From Plantibacter sp. VKM Ac-2880 (GTDB lineage Bacteria; Actinomycetota; Actinomycetes; Actinomycetales; Microbacteriaceae): a stretch of DNA of 64,000 nucleotides. The translations under genes and the position numbers were made by a program. The notes under the pieces are model-generated. The model saw only the letters and a list, made by a program, of their open reading frames with translations. It searched no databases and was not told the DNA's origin. Location of the stretch: assembly GCF_015351235.1 (NCBI RefSeq), contig NZ_JADKSJ010000002.1, positions 744,001 to 808,000 of the forward strand. The letters are read 5' to 3'. Below, in pieces: positions 49,945 to 59,003 of the stretch. Numbering within the stretch: the stretch's first letter is position 1; each line of letters opens with the position of its first letter.

Positions 49945-50652
49945 CTAGAGCGCGCCCTGGGGCGCCTGGCCGTAGACGTTCTGGTAGCGGTCGAACAGGG
50001 CGTCGATCGCCTCGGTCGGCATCGGCTTCGGCTCACCCAGCTGCCGCGAGATGTGCACGGTCCGGGCGACGTCCTCGACCATGACCGCCGCCTTCACGGC
50101 GTCGCGCGCGTCCTTGCCGATCGTGAACGGGCCGTGGTTCTGCATCAGCACGGCGCGCGACCGGTGGCCGGTCAGCGTCTCGACGATGCCGCGACCGATC
50201 GAGTCGTCACCGATGATCGAGAACGGTCCGACGGGGATCTCCCCGCCGAACTCGTCGGCCATCGCGGTGATGACGCACGGGATCGGCTCGGCGCGTGCGG
50301 CCCAGGCGACGGCGTAGGTGGAGTGCGTGTGCACGACCCCACCGACCTCGGGCATGTGCCGGTACACGTAGGCGTGCGCGGCCGTGTCGCTCGAGGGCGA
50401 CCGGTCGGAGCCGGGCGTGCCCGGGATGACGTTGCCGTCGAGGTCGCAGAGGATCATGTTCTCCGGCGCGAGGTCGTCGTAGTCGACGCCCGACGGCTTG
50501 ATCACGAACAGCTCGGCGCCGGGCACTCGACCGGAGACGTTGCCGCCGGTCCAGATGACGAGGCCGTAGCGCACGAGCTCGCCGTGGAGCTTCGCGACGT
50601 CGGCGCGGACGCGGGCGATCGCGACCTCGATCTCCGGTGAGTAGGTGTTCAC
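49945..50652 (-). CDS. araD: L-ribulose-5-phosphate 4-epimerase
   Basis: Converts L-ribulose 5-phosphate to D-xylulose 5-phosphate, the last step before the pentose phosphate pathway. A 235-residue class II aldolase-like zinc enzyme: WTGGNVSGR, IKPSGVDYDDL, GVVHTHSTYAVAWAA (zinc His pair), and the third His in LMQNHGPFTIG. The GTG at 50652 overlaps the araB stop by four bases (GTGA), so translation is coupled. The length matches E. coli AraD (231). Order araB-araD-araA is common in actinobacteria. Assignment is firm. Confidence 0.97.
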   Translation of the reverse strand: MNTYSPEIEVAIARVRADVAKLHGELVRYGLVIWTGGNVSGRVPGAELFVIKPSGVDYDDLAPENMILCDLDGNVIPGTPGSDRSPSSDTAAHAYVYRHMPEVGGVVHTHSTYAVAWAARAEPIPCVITAMADEFGGEIPVGPFSIIGDDSIGRGIVETLTGHRSRAVLMQNHGPFTIGKDARDAVKAAVMVEDVARTVHISRQLGEPKPMPTEAIDALFDRYQNVYGQAPQGAL

Positions 50653-52424
50653 GAGGTTGCTCCTTCGAGGGCGGTGGTCTCGGTGTCGGTCGGCAGGCTG
50701 TCGGAGCCGCCACCGAGGGCGGCCCGGCGCAGGCGCTTCAGCCGCTTCATGACGTCGTTGGCTCCCCGACCGAAGTAGTCGTGGAGGGTGGCGTACTCGG
50801 CGTAGAGCAGGTCGTACGCGTCGGCCGCGGCCTCGTTCGGCGTGTAGACGGCGCGGTCGACCTTGCCCATCGCGGCGCTGGCCGCTGGGACGTCCGGGTA
50901 GGCGCCGGCCGCGACGGCCGCGTGGATGGCGGAGCCGAGCGCCGGACCCTGGGCGCTCGCGGTGATCGAGATCGGCAGGCGCAGGATGTCGGAGTAGGTC
51001 TGCATGAGGAACGGGTTCCGCTGCAGGCCGCCGGCGACGATGAACTCGGTCACCGGCACGCCGGAGGCGTTGAACGTCTCGACGATCTTGCGCGTGCCGA
51101 AGGCAGTCGCCTCGAACAGCGCCCGGTACACCTCTTCGGTGCGCGTGGTGAGCGTCAGGCCGAGGACCGTGCCGGAGAGTTCGTGGTCGACGAGCACCGA
51201 GCGGTTGCCGGAGTGCCAGTCGAGCGCGACGAGCCCGTGGGCGCCGACCGGCTGGTCCTGGATGAGGGACGTCAGGTACTCGTGGATGCTGACGCCGCGT
51301 GCGGCCGCCTCCTCCGTGTACCGGGCGGGGACCTGGTTCTCGACGTACCAGGCGAAGATGTCGCCGACGCCGGACTGGCCCGCCTCGTAGCCGTACAGGC
51401 CGGCGATGATGCCACCGTCGACGACGCCGCACATGCCCGGGACCTCGCGGAGGACGTCGCCGTTCATGACGTGGCAGGTGGACGTGCCCATGATCGCGAC
51501 CATCTGACCGGGCGAGACCGCCTGCGCTGCGGGGGCGGCGACGTGCGCGTCGACGTTCCCGACCGCGACGGCGATGCCCTCGCGGAGCCCGGTCCACGCG
51601 GCGGCTTCGGCCGAGAGCGTGCCGGCGGCAGCGCCCAGCTCACCGATCTCGTGCTCGACCTTGTCGTCGGCGAAGCGTTCGAACGCAGGGTTGAGGGCGG
51701 CGAGGAACTCGTGGCTCGGGTAGGCGCCGTCCTGGTAGATGCCCTTGTACCCGGCGGTGCAGGCGTTCCGGACATAGCGTCCGGTCAGCTGCCAGATGAT
51801 CCAGTCGGCGGCCTCGACCCAGTGGTCCATGCGCTCGTAGAGCTCCGGGTCCTCCTCGAGCAGCTGGAGCCCCTTGGCGAACTCCCACTCGCTGGAGATG
51901 AGCCCGCCGTAGCGCGGCAGCCACGACTCGCCCCGCTCGGCGGCGAGCTCGTTGATGCGGTCGGCCTGCGGCTGAGCGGAGTGGTGCTTCCACAGCTTCA
52001 CGTAGGCGTGCGGGCGGTCGGCGTACTCGGGCAGCTCGTTGAGCGGGGTGCCGTCAGCGATGACGGGGACCATCGTGCAGGCCGTGAAGTCGGTGCCGAT
52101 GCCGATGACCGCTGCCGGGTCGATCCCGGCGGCCTCGACGGCGCGGGGCACGGCGGACTTGATGACCGCGACGTAGTCGGCCGGGACCTGCAGCGCCCAG
52201 TCGGGCGGGAGGGTGGCGCCGGTCGAGGCGAGCTCACGGTCCATGACGGCGTGCGGGTAGTCGAGGACGGCGGAACCGAGTTCCGCGCCGTCGGACACGC
52301 GGACGACGACGGCCCGGCCGGACAGCGTGCCGAAGTCGACACCGATCGTGTAGGTCTCGGCGGGGTCCGTCTGCGACTGCGCGCCGGACGCGCTGGGGGA
52401 TGCTGCGGTGTGCTCGGTATTCAC
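50649..52424 (-). CDS. araB: Ribulokinase
   Basis: Phosphorylates L-ribulose at C5 with ATP. A 591-residue FGGY kinase: YTIGVDFGTLSGRAVVV is the N-terminal phosphate loop, GIGTDFTACTMVPV and LWKHHSAQPQADRIN are substrate-site segments, MVAIMGTSTCHVMNG and FIVAGGLQRNPFLMQTYSDIL are the C-terminal ATP-site elements. The GTG at 52424 has AAGGAG eight bases upstream. The operator palindrome lies ~130 bp upstream. First gene of araBDA. Slightly longer than E. coli AraB (566) through a Thr/Ser/Ala N-terminal tail and a basic C-terminal tail. Confidence 0.97.
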   Translation of the reverse strand: MNTEHTAASPSASGAQSQTDPAETYTIGVDFGTLSGRAVVVRVSDGAELGSAVLDYPHAVMDRELASTGATLPPDWALQVPADYVAVIKSAVPRAVEAAGIDPAAVIGIGTDFTACTMVPVIADGTPLNELPEYADRPHAYVKLWKHHSAQPQADRINELAAERGESWLPRYGGLISSEWEFAKGLQLLEEDPELYERMDHWVEAADWIIWQLTGRYVRNACTAGYKGIYQDGAYPSHEFLAALNPAFERFADDKVEHEIGELGAAAGTLSAEAAAWTGLREGIAVAVGNVDAHVAAPAAQAVSPGQMVAIMGTSTCHVMNGDVLREVPGMCGVVDGGIIAGLYGYEAGQSGVGDIFAWYVENQVPARYTEEAAARGVSIHEYLTSLIQDQPVGAHGLVALDWHSGNRSVLVDHELSGTVLGLTLTTRTEEVYRALFEATAFGTRKIVETFNASGVPVTEFIVAGGLQRNPFLMQTYSDILRLPISITASAQGPALGSAIHAAVAAGAYPDVPAASAAMGKVDRAVYTPNEAAADAYDLLYAEYATLHDYFGRGANDVMKRLKRLRRAALGGGSDSLPTDTETTALEGATS

Positions 52425-52552
52425 CGGCTGGACTCCTTCGTCTGGTGGTGCTGGTTCGTCGGGTGGTACGGAAGCCTGCGGCGTCTCGGGGACGCTCGGG
52501 GTTGGTGGGCCGGGGTCGGGTGGAGGTTCGACGGCGTCCGGGCCCGCCTCAG

Positions 52553-52568
52553 TGTACAACGTTGTACA
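52553..52568. promoter_or_regulatory. Arabinose operator in front of araB
   Basis: TGTACAACGTTGTACA is a perfect 16-bp palindrome, the best form of the site also found twice in front of the arabino-oligosaccharide importer and once before LacI regulator 1. It lies about 130 bp upstream of the araB GTG and 20 bp after the stop of the degenerate ABC protein gene. Confidence 0.8.
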
Positions 52569-52587
52569 TCGGCCTGGCCAGCGCCGG

Positions 52588-54303
52588 TCATGCGAGGCCG
52601 CCCATCGCGTCGAGGACCGCGAGGACCGCGTCCCGATGCCCCCTGGCGTCGCGGTCGGGACGGGTCTCCCCCACCGCCCGGCCGTGGCGGACCGCGATGA
52701 CCCGGTCCGAGACCTCGACGAGCGCCGAGGGGTCGTCACCGGCCACCACGACCGCGCGTCCGGAGGCGGCGATGGCGCGGATGAGGTCGACGCGTTCGGC
52801 CGCATCGGCGCCGCGGCGGTCCCCGAACGGTTCGGCTAGGAGCACCACCCGGGCCGGTGTGTCGAGGAGCGACCGGAGCGACTCGGTGAACTGCTCGGCG
52901 GTCGGGCCGCGATGCGCACCGGGCAGCACCGCGGCCAGACCGCTCGCCCCGGTGGTCGCCGGATACGCCCGACGGCCGTCCGCGAGCCCGGTCGAGACCA
53001 TGCGGGTGAGCGACGTCGGCGACACGCTCGAGGGCACACCGCCGAGGAACGCGAGGTCGTAGCGGATCGGATGTTCCGTCGTGTAGAGCAGTCCGGCGTC
53101 ACGTGCGCGGTCCATGGTCGAGAGGTCGACGGTCTGGCCGTCGATGGCGACCGTTCCACTCACCATGGCGCCGTACGAGCGGCCGAACAGGCTGAGGAGC
53201 ACCTCGCCGGCACCGGAGTCGAGGGGGCCGAAGAGGCCGAGGACCTCGCCGGGAGCGCACGCGAAGCTCAGCCCGTCGACGACGGTCCTGGTTGCGTCGG
53301 CGGGATGGCTCGCGTGCCACCGCTCGACGACCAGCCCGCTGGCGCGTTCCGCAGGACGGGCGTCGCGATCCGGGCAGGACCGTCCGCTGTCGCTCGCCCG
53401 GTCCGTGCCGCGGAGGGCCGCGGCGCTCCCGAGGCCAGCTGCCAAGGCGTCGAGCACCCGCCGCTCGTCGGCCGCGTCCGACACCGGGAGCGTGCGGGGG
53501 CCGTTCGCGCCGGATCCGGTGCCGAGCAGGGTGACCGCCGAGGCGACGGCGGCGAGGCCGGTGACCGTCCCCGTGACGAGCAGCACCACCGGTGCGGTCC
53601 CGGTCAGCCGCGGTGTGGCGGCGACGGCCCGCAGGGCGGCCTGCCAATGCTCGCGTTCCGGTGCACACAGCCCGGCTCCGGGCTCGTCGACGATCACGAC
53701 GGCCGCCCCGGCTGCGACCGCCCTCGCCAGCTCGACGAGTCGGCGTTCCAGGGTGGTCAACTCCGCGACCGCCGTGGTCGGCTCGGTCGTGAGGCCCACG
53801 GTCGCGAGCGCTCGGACCACGCGATCCCGGTCGGTCCCGCGCGCCTCGCCGCCGGAACGGCCGAGGCGGAGGGCGGCACGGACCGCGGCACTGAAGCCGT
53901 CGCCACGCGAGCCGTGCTCGTTGCCGAGCAGGACGTTGTCGCCGACGTCCTGCGTCCAGCTGATCGCCTGGCCGCCGGTCACCACGGCGATCCCGGCCGC
54001 ACTCGACGCCGCACGCGAGGCGAGGGTGACGACCTTCCCCTCGATGCGCACGACCTCGGCGGTCCTGCGTCGCCGCCGTCCGCCCGCGGCTCCCGCGAGG
54101 GCGTCGACGAACCGCCGCGTCGCCGACCGGGCCCCGACGACCGCGTGGACGACGCCGGCCGCGACGGCGAGCACCGTCTCGTCACCGTCGAGCACCTCGA
54201 GCGCCGGTAGCGACGAGGCCGTCGGACCGCCGCCCGGACCACGCACGGAGGCGAGCGCCCCGGCCTGTTCGCCGGTGCGCTCGCCTCCGTGGTTCGCGGT
54301 CAT
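52588..54303 (-). CDS. Degenerate sugar ABC ATPase (pseudo-ATPase paralog of GguA)
   Basis: A 571-residue protein with two ABC halves that align with GguA in the same operon. In the first half, where GguA has GENGAGKST, this protein has VVGARSATRRF (~55-65), so Walker A and its lysine are lost; the His switch region reads LLVTGTVTG. Walker B VVIVDEPGAGL and the helix LERRLVELARAVAAG are kept. The second half has LFGPLDSGAGEVLLSLFG. The frame is intact and full length, and it follows gguB after 58 bp. It may be a regulatory or structural subunit, or a decaying gene that keeps its frame. Confidence 0.82.
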   Translation of the reverse strand: MTANHGGERTGEQAGALASVRGPGGGPTASSLPALEVLDGDETVLAVAAGVVHAVVGARSATRRFVDALAGAAGGRRRRRTAEVVRIEGKVVTLASRAASSAAGIAVVTGGQAISWTQDVGDNVLLGNEHGSRGDGFSAAVRAALRLGRSGGEARGTDRDRVVRALATVGLTTEPTTAVAELTTLERRLVELARAVAAGAAVVIVDEPGAGLCAPEREHWQAALRAVAATPRLTGTAPVVLLVTGTVTGLAAVASAVTLLGTGSGANGPRTLPVSDAADERRVLDALAAGLGSAAALRGTDRASDSGRSCPDRDARPAERASGLVVERWHASHPADATRTVVDGLSFACAPGEVLGLFGPLDSGAGEVLLSLFGRSYGAMVSGTVAIDGQTVDLSTMDRARDAGLLYTTEHPIRYDLAFLGGVPSSVSPTSLTRMVSTGLADGRRAYPATTGASGLAAVLPGAHRGPTAEQFTESLRSLLDTPARVVLLAEPFGDRRGADAAERVDLIRAIAASGRAVVVAGDDPSALVEVSDRVIAVRHGRAVGETRPDRDARGHRDAVLAVLDAMGGLA

Positions 54304-54361
54304 CGCTGAGGGTGACTGGTCGTTCGTGCTGGACAGCTCGCCGCCTGAGCGGGGCCGCGGA

Positions 54362-55615
54362 TCAGCGTCCGCCGCTGCGGCGCTTGTTGTAGACGTCGAA
54401 GGCGACGGCGAGCAGGAGCACGAGGCCCTTGACGGCCTGCTGCCATTCGATGCCGAGGCCGATGATCGACATACCGTTGTTCAGGACGCCGATGATGAGA
54501 CCACCGATGATCGCCCCACCGATGGTGCCGACACCACCCTGCACCGCGGCTCCACCGATGAACGCCGCGGAGATCGCCTCGAGCTCGAAGCCGTCACCGG
54601 CCTTCGGGCCCGCGAGGTTCAGGCGGGCCGTGAAGATGAGGCCGGCGAGCGCCGCGAGGAAGCCCATGTTGACGAACAGGAAGAAGTCGACCTTGCGGGT
54701 CTTGATGCCGGACAGCTCGGCCGCGTGGCGGTTTCCACCGATCGCGTAGATGTGGCGACCGAAGACCGAGCGGTTCATGACGATGCCGTAGACGAGCACC
54801 AGGACGGCGAGCACGATGAGCGTGACCGGGATGCCCTTGTACGCGGCGAGGGCGTAGACGAAGAAGCCGATACCGGCGGTGATCAGGACGAGCTTGGCGA
54901 CGAACCACGGGAAGGGCTCGGTCTCCTGGCCGTACTTCTGTCGGCCGAGGCGCGTGCGGACCTGCTGCACGACGAGGCCGATGACGGCGATGACGCCGAT
55001 CCCCAGCGTGAGCGGGTCGATCGGGAAGTCGCCGAACACGTCGTTGAGGAAGCCGTTGCCGAGGGCGCGGTACTCGGCCGGGAAGGAACCGATGTTCGCG
55101 TTGCCGAGGACCACGAGCGCGAGGCCACGGAAGATGAGCATGCCCGCGAGCGTCACGATGAAGGCCGGGATGCCGACGTAGGCGATCCAGAAGCCCTGCC
55201 AGACGCCGACGAGGGCACCGATGGCGAGCGAGAGGATGACCGCGATCCACCACGGCATCTGCATCTGCACGGCGAAGACACCGGAGACGGCGCCGACGAA
55301 GGCCGCGACGGAACCGACCGACAGGTCGATGTGGCCGGCGATGATGACCATCACCATGCCGATCGCGAGGACGAGGATGTACCCGTTCTGCACGATCAGG
55401 TTGGAGATGTTCTGCGGCCGCAGGAGGATGCCGTCGGTGATGACGGCGAAGAACACGACGACGAGCAGGAGGGCGATGAAGATGCCGTTCTTGCCGAGGT
55501 CGCTGAGGATGTGGGTCAGCCAGCTCGTGAACCGGTTCGTGGCCGGGTTGACGAGGCCGCCGGCAGCGGTGCCGTCCCCTGCCGGGACGGTGGGTTTGGT
55601 GTCCAGATCGGACAT
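54362..55615 (-). CDS. gguB: Multiple-sugar ABC transporter permease
   Basis: A 417-residue CUT2 permease with about ten helices. IVQNGYILVLAIGMVMVIIAGHIDLSVGSVAAFVGAVSGV is the hallmark CUT2 segment (GxxDLSVG), and AISAAFIGGAAVQGGVGTIGGAIIGGLIIGVLNNGM is the C-terminal signature. It pairs with GguA and the lipoprotein ChvE to import monosaccharides such as L-arabinose, xylose, galactose or glucose; the named set is from the characterised family, and the arabinose link here comes from the neighbouring araBDA. The start is the ATG at 55615, 31 bp after the gguA stop. Confidence 0.95.
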   Translation of the reverse strand: MSDLDTKPTVPAGDGTAAGGLVNPATNRFTSWLTHILSDLGKNGIFIALLLVVVFFAVITDGILLRPQNISNLIVQNGYILVLAIGMVMVIIAGHIDLSVGSVAAFVGAVSGVFAVQMQMPWWIAVILSLAIGALVGVWQGFWIAYVGIPAFIVTLAGMLIFRGLALVVLGNANIGSFPAEYRALGNGFLNDVFGDFPIDPLTLGIGVIAVIGLVVQQVRTRLGRQKYGQETEPFPWFVAKLVLITAGIGFFVYALAAYKGIPVTLIVLAVLVLVYGIVMNRSVFGRHIYAIGGNRHAAELSGIKTRKVDFFLFVNMGFLAALAGLIFTARLNLAGPKAGDGFELEAISAAFIGGAAVQGGVGTIGGAIIGGLIIGVLNNGMSIIGLGIEWQQAVKGLVLLLAVAFDVYNKRRSGGR

Positions 55616-55646
55616 GGTGGTTCTCCTTCGATCCGTCCGCGCCCGC

Positions 55647-57185
55647 TTAGCGGGGCTTCTCCATGGTCATGAGCTTGAGGAGCGCTTCGGGGTTCGCTTC
55701 CTCGATCGGCAGTTCGCCGGTGATGCGGCCCTCGCTGAGGGCGTAGATGCGGTCGCAGATGCCGATGAGCTCGGGGAGCTCGGAGGAGATGACGATGACG
55801 CCCTTCCCCTCGGCGGCGAGGCGGTTGATGATCGTGTAGATCTCGTACTTCGCGCCGACGTCGATCCCACGGGTGGGCTCATCGAGGATGAGGACGTCGG
55901 GGTCGGAGTAGATCCACTTCGACAGCACGACCTTCTGCTGGTTGCCGCCCGAGAGCTTGCCGGTCTTCGCGAGCACGTTGGGAGCCTTGATGTTCATGCT
56001 CTTGCGGTACTCCTCGGCGACCTTGTACTCCTCGTTGTCGTTCACGAGTCCGCCGCGTTCGAGCTTCTTCAGCGAGGCCATCGAGATGTTGCGCTTGATG
56101 TCCTCGATGAGGTTGAGACCGTAGTACTTGCGGTCCTCGGTGGCGTACGCGAGGCCGTTCGCGATGGCCTCCGACACGGTGCGCGTGCGGATCTCGGAGC
56201 CGTTCTTGAAGACCTTGCCGCTGATCCGGCTGCCGTACGACTGGCCGAACAGGCTCATCGCGAACTCGGTGCGTCCCGCGCCCATGAGGCCGGCGATGCC
56301 GACGATCTCACCGGCGCGCACGTTGAGGTTCACGGCGTCCACCATCACGCGGGTCGGGTCCTGCGGGTGGTGGGCGGTCCAGTCCTCGACGCGCAGGATC
56401 TCGGCGCCGATGTTCGGCGTGTGGTCCGGGTAGCGGTGCTCGAGGTCGCGACCGACCATGTCCTTGATGATGCGCTCTTCGGTGACGTCGTTCTTCACGA
56501 TCGTCTCGATCGTCTTGCCGTCGCGGATGACCGTGACGGTGTCGGCGACCTTCTTGATCTCGTTGAGCTTGTGGCTGATGATGATCGACGTGATGCCCTG
56601 CTCCTTGAGGTGCAGGATGAGGTCGAGCAGGTGGTCGGAGTCCTCGTCGTTCAGGGCGGCGGTCGGCTCGTCGAGGATGAGGAGCTTCACGCGCTTCGAG
56701 AGGGCCTTCGCGATCTCGACGAGCTGCTGCTTGCCGACACCGATCTCGAGGATCTTCGTCGTCGGGTTCTCCCGCAGACCGACCCGGGCGAGCAGTGCTG
56801 CCGCCTCCTGGTTGGTGCGGTTCCAGTCGATGAGGCCGAGCGGCCCCTTCAGCTCGTTGTTGAGGAAGATGTTCTCCGCGATGGAGAGGTAGGGGCTGAG
56901 CGCCAGCTCCTGGTGGATGATGACGATGCCCTTGGACTCCGAGTCACGGATGTCCTTGAACTCCATCGTCTCGCCCTCGAACACGATGTCGCCCTCGTAG
57001 GTCCCGAACGGGTACACGCCCGACAGCACCTTCATGAGGGTGGACTTGCCGGCACCGTTCTCGCCGCAGATGGCGTGCACGGTACCGCGCTGCACATCGA
57101 GGGTGACGTTCGAGAGGGCTTTGACGCCGGGGAAGGTCTTGATGATGTTGCGCATCTCGAGGATGCTCGTCGTCTCGGCTGACAC
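55647..57185 (-). CDS. gguA: Multiple-sugar ABC transporter ATPase
   Basis: A 512-residue double ATPase of the MglA/XylG class. The first half has Walker [10 protein letters not shown], the C-loop region [13 protein letters not shown] and Walker [12 protein letters not shown]. The second half has [16 protein letters not shown] (Lys replaced by Arg, as is normal for this class), signature [11 protein letters not shown] and Walker [15 protein letters not shown]. It energises GguB-ChvE uptake at the inner face of the membrane. The ATG at 57185 lies 182 bp after the chvE stop, with a strong hairpin between. All catalytic motifs are present, in contrast to the degenerate paralog two genes downstream. 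Confidence 0.96.
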   Translation of the reverse strand: MSAETTSILEMRNIIKTFPGVKALSNVTLDVQRGTVHAICGENGAGKSTLMKVLSGVYPFGTYEGDIVFEGETMEFKDIRDSESKGIVIIHQELALSPYLSIAENIFLNNELKGPLGLIDWNRTNQEAAALLARVGLRENPTTKILEIGVGKQQLVEIAKALSKRVKLLILDEPTAALNDEDSDHLLDLILHLKEQGITSIIISHKLNEIKKVADTVTVIRDGKTIETIVKNDVTEERIIKDMVGRDLEHRYPDHTPNIGAEILRVEDWTAHHPQDPTRVMVDAVNLNVRAGEIVGIAGLMGAGRTEFAMSLFGQSYGSRISGKVFKNGSEIRTRTVSEAIANGLAYATEDRKYYGLNLIEDIKRNISMASLKKLERGGLVNDNEEYKVAEEYRKSMNIKAPNVLAKTGKLSGGNQQKVVLSKWIYSDPDVLILDEPTRGIDVGAKYEIYTIINRLAAEGKGVIVISSELPELIGICDRIYALSEGRITGELPIEEANPEALLKLMTMEKPR

Positions 57186-57239
57186 CTGAGTCTCCTTACT
57201 GGTGGTCGTCGTTGAGCCTGGCCGGTGACCTCAGGCACG

Positions 57240-57314
57240 TCGTCCGACTCAGGGACCGGACATGGTCACTGAGGTGGTCGAAGCGTCGAGGTGCTGACCC
57301 GGGCCCCGAGACAG
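57240..57314. repeat. Degenerate copies of the GGTCCCTGAG family
   Basis: CTCAGGGACCGG (57248-57259), GGTCACTGAGGTGGTCGAAG (57264-57283) and GAGACAGGCTCGG (57308-57320) are decayed members of the element clustered at 49815-49924. They fill the chvE-gguA gap together with the hairpin. Confidence 0.55.
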
Positions 57315-57343
57315 GCTCGGAGAGCGGAATCCGCTCCCCGAGC
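57315..57343 (-). terminator. Intercistronic stem-loop after chvE
   Basis: GCTCGG..GAGCGG pairs with CCGCTC..CCGAGC: 12 of 13 positions paired with a 3-nt loop AAT. It lies 24 bp after the chvE stop and before gguA, without a T-run. Like the hairpin at 33703-33734, it probably protects the binding-protein message or attenuates downstream expression. Confidence 0.72.
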
Positions 57344-57366
57344 CCGACTGGGGACTTCGGTGGGTG

Positions 57367-58491
57367 TTAGCCCTTGATCTCGTCTTCGGTCCAGTACCCG
57401 GAGTCCACGAGGACCTCCTGGATGTTGTCCTTGACGACGATCTGCGACTCGAGGAGGAAGGACGGGACGACCTTCTTGCCGTTGTCGTAGTCCTCGGTGT
57501 TGTTGACCTCGGGCTTCTCACCGTTCAGGACGGCGACGGCCATCTTGACGGCTTCGCTCGCCAGCTGGCGGGTGTCCTTGAAGATGGTCGCGTACTGCTC
57601 ACCGGACTCGATGGCCTTGACCGAGTCGAGCTCGGCGTCCTGGCCGGAGATGACGGGCCAGCCGTCGCCCACCGAGTAGCCGGCGTCCGTCAGCGCCGAG
57701 ATGATGCCTCGCGAGATGCCGTCGTAGGGCGACAGGACCGCGTTGACCTTGGAACCGTCGGAGTAGGTCGACGTGAGGATGTTCTCCATACGCTTCTGCG
57801 CGGTCTCGCCGTCCCAACGGAGCGTTGCAGCCTGCTCGAAGGAGGTCTGGCCGCTGGCGACCGTGAGGGTGCCCGCGTCGATGAACGGCTTCAGGGTGTC
57901 CTGCGCGCCGTCCCAGAAGAACGTGGCGTTGTTGTCGTCGGGCGAGCCGGCGAACATCTCGATGTTGAACGGACCGGCGGGTGCGCCCTCGGTGGGCTTG
58001 CCCTCGAGGTCGACGAGGCCGAGGCCGTTGAGGACCGAGTTGGCCTGCTGCACGCCGACCTTGTAGTTGTCGAACGACGCGTAGTAGTCGACGTTCTCGC
58101 TGTCGCGGATGAGGCGGTCGTAGGCGATGACGGGGATGTCGCCGTCCTTGGCCTCCTGCAGCACGCTCGTGAGCGTGGTGCCGTCGATCGACGCGATGAT
58201 CAGGACGGAGGCGCCCTTGGTGATCATGTTCTCGATCTGCGAGACCTGGGTGGGGATGTCGTCCTCGGCGTACTGCAGGTCGACCTTGAAGCCCTCCTTC
58301 TCGAGCTGCTCCTTGACGGCGTTGCCGTCCTGGATCCAGCGCTCGGAGCTCTTGGTGGGCATCGCGACGCCGACGAGCTTGCCGTCGCCTTCGCCGCTGC
58401 CCGATCCGCCGCTTGCGCCGCCGGAGCAGCCGGCGAGCGACACGACCATCGTGCCTGCGGCCAGCGTGGCGAGGAGCATTCTCTTCTTCAC
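57367..58491 (-). CDS. chvE: Multiple-sugar-binding lipoprotein ChvE
   Basis: A 374-residue CUT2 binding protein. The lipoprotein signal [22 protein letters not shown] has lipobox L-A-G-C with Cys22 as the acylated residue. [25 protein letters not shown] is the first strand and helix of ChvE-type proteins, and [33 protein letters not shown] is the central hinge. It should bind several aldoses. It is the first gene of chvE-gguA-gguB-pseudo-ATPase. A 300-nt leader precedes it, with a promoter and operator at 58785-58842, and the AUG at 58491 follows a weak Shine-Dalgarno. Confidence 0.95.
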   Translation of the reverse strand: MKKRMLLATLAAGTMVVSLAGCSGGASGGSGSGEGDGKLVGVAMPTKSSERWIQDGNAVKEQLEKEGFKVDLQYAEDDIPTQVSQIENMITKGASVLIIASIDGTTLTSVLQEAKDGDIPVIAYDRLIRDSENVDYYASFDNYKVGVQQANSVLNGLGLVDLEGKPTEGAPAGPFNIEMFAGSPDDNNATFFWDGAQDTLKPFIDAGTLTVASGQTSFEQAATLRWDGETAQKRMENILTSTYSDGSKVNAVLSPYDGISRGIISALTDAGYSVGDGWPVISGQDAELDSVKAIESGEQYATIFKDTRQLASEAVKMAVAVLNGEKPEVNNTEDYDNGKKVVPSFLLESQIVVKDNIQEVLVDSGYWTEDEIKG

Positions 58492-59003
58492 TGTGTGGTT
58501 CCTTCCCTAGGGGGTTGCTTGGACGTCGTTGTCATGCGCAGGTCGAACGGCGTCGATGTGTCCAGCTCATCGAGGCCGCTCGTCGGCTACGTGGCGTTCG
58601 CGGGTGCGGGTGCGGACGCCTCGTCGTGGTGCCGGCGAGGGTGCAGGGAGAGGTGGCCGGCGGGAAGCCGTGCCGAGAGGGAGTCGTGGTCGGTTCGATC
58701 GGTGCCGCGGATCGGGAGGAGGCTCATCGCCCACCTGCTCGCTCCGTTGCGCTTCGTTCCCACGTCGACTTCCTCGTCACTCCGAATGTGACCGTTCACA
58801 TTGTGTGTCACACGATAGCCCCAGACCTCCACCCGATGTCAAGTCGGGATGTGTCTCATTTTCATAACCGGCGATCGTCGGGGTATGGTCGCGCTCTCAG
58901 CGACCTGGTTCCGGGGTGCGTGCGGCGCGTGCGGAGGCCGTGCCGGATGCGGCCGGACACCGGGTACCGGCCGGGCCGATCCCAGTGGTGACGCGGGAGT
59001 CGC
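58492..59003. other. Long gene-free region upstream of chvE
   Basis: 512 bp between the chvE start and the serine hydrolase stop. The right part holds the chvE promoter and operator (58785-58842) and, beyond it, AT-richer sequence. From 58510 to 58780 there is a GC-rich leader of ~270 nt with no gene that I can support; it may be transcribed as a long 5' UTR. Confidence 0.6.
58785..58842 (-). promoter_or_regulatory. chvE promoter and LacI operator
   Basis: On the minus strand TTGACA (58842-58837) and CTATCG (58819-58814) form a promoter with an 17-18 bp spacer. AATGTGACCGTTCACATT (58785-58802) has perfect 7-bp arms AATGTGA/TCACATT and lies just past the -10, near the start point. A very similar site precedes the LacI gene at 60158, so that LacI is the likely repressor. 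Confidence 0.72.

Noticed and set aside
58587-58832. 81-codon reading frame in the chvE leader
   Set aside because: It starts upstream of the predicted chvE transcription start, has no ribosome site and no coding-like composition.
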